From Glacieibacterium sp965200405 (GTDB taxonomy: Bacteria > Pseudomonadota > Alphaproteobacteria > Sphingomonadales > Sphingomonadaceae), in contig NZ_OZ241356.1 in NCBI RefSeq assembly GCF_965200405.1, forward strand, positions 372,001 to 436,000: a stretch of DNA of 64,000 nt, written 5' to 3'. Positions 63,924 to 64,000 of this stretch are shown piece after piece. The position numbers and the translations under genes were made by a program. Every line of letters starts with the position of its first letter. Within the stretch, counting starts at the first letter, position 1. The notes beneath the pieces were generated by a model. The model searched no databases. It was given only the letters and a program-made list of their open reading frames with translations, and had not been told where the DNA came from.

Positions 63924-64000
63924 ATGAGCATTTGCATGGGGCGGATCGAATTTGTCGAGGTATCGCCCCGTGACGGTCTGCAGAACGAAGCAAAAATCAT
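63924..64000 (+). CDS. Hydroxymethylglutaryl-CoA lyase, N-terminal part
   Basis: The 25 codons before the window edge read MSICMGRIEFVEVSPRDGLQNEAKI. The segment FVEVSPRDGLQNE is the active-site entry motif of HMG-CoA lyase (Arg and Asp of PRDGLQNE bind metal and substrate), which splits HMG-CoA to acetyl-CoA and acetoacetate at the end of leucine or acyclic-terpenoid degradation. An internal ATG at 63936 could also start the protein. Only the N-terminus is visible, and isopropylmalate-type relatives are less likely. Confidence 0.8.
   Translation, partial: MSICMGRIEFVEVSPRDGLQNEAKI

Overview
The window looks like a chromosomal segment of a GC-rich, Gram-negative alphaproteobacterium, most likely a member of the Sphingomonadales. 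This is an inference from the set of families, not from a marker gene: five TonB-dependent receptors (TBDRs) in 64 kb, a TorF-type porin, a type III polyketide synthase/methyltransferase/flavoprotein operon, a HapK-like protein and secreted proteins of sphingomonad type. No rRNA, CRISPR array, insertion sequence, phage or plasmid gene was seen. One tRNA gene (Arg, anticodon ACG) is present.

Layout. 1-6 kb: the end of an M19 dipeptidase gene and two TBDRs. 6-9.6 kb (minus): a five-gene run of three small exported proteins (two of them tandem paralogues), beta-carbonic anhydrase and a retropepsin/PDZ protein. 9.9-14.4 kb: a two-component pair, a SulP anion transporter and a TorF porin. 14.6-19.3 kb: a ROK sugar kinase, a luciferase-like monooxygenase, an EthD protein and a GAF-GGDEF-EAL c-di-GMP protein. 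19.4-26.4 kb: a 1947-residue autotransporter divergent from a Crp/Fnr regulator, with a 20-bp CRP-like palindrome between them. 26.5-35 kb: a periplasmic oxidation module (cytochrome c, PQQ dehydrogenase, two NHL beta-propellers, a TBDR). 35-39 kb: a GAF histidine kinase and a large MscS channel. 39-47 kb: a molybdenum/formate dehydrogenase-like operon (moaB, fdhF/ydeP-like, fdhD, mobA), an MFS pump plus proline iminopeptidase, and a two-gene ModE equivalent (separate DNA-binding and molbindin proteins). 47-54 kb: a TBDR, sirtuin, metallopeptidase, pterin dehydratase, SDR, DMT transporter, HapK-like protein, small secreted protein and GNAT. 54.5-58.9 kb: the polyketide operon, whose flavoprotein gene carries an in-frame amber codon, then a P1 peptidase and a lipoprotein. 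59-60 kb: tRNA-Arg and mntP with a yybP-ykoY manganese riboswitch. 60.2-64 kb: a TBDR, a nitrilase and the start of an HMG-CoA lyase gene, with two identical TGTATACA-cored palindromes.

How the genes fit together. Much of the window concerns uptake and oxidation of unknown small molecules across the envelope: TBDRs import, periplasmic quinoproteins and cytochrome oxidise, and cytosolic hydrolases process. The molybdenum genes form a self-contained maturation set for the FdhF-like enzyme. The strongest unusual signals are the amber codon at 54787-54789, the manganese riboswitch at 59891-59948, the split ModE, the CRP-like palindrome at 25414-25433, and the repeated GTATAC-type operators in front of three TBDR genes and the HMG-CoA lyase gene.
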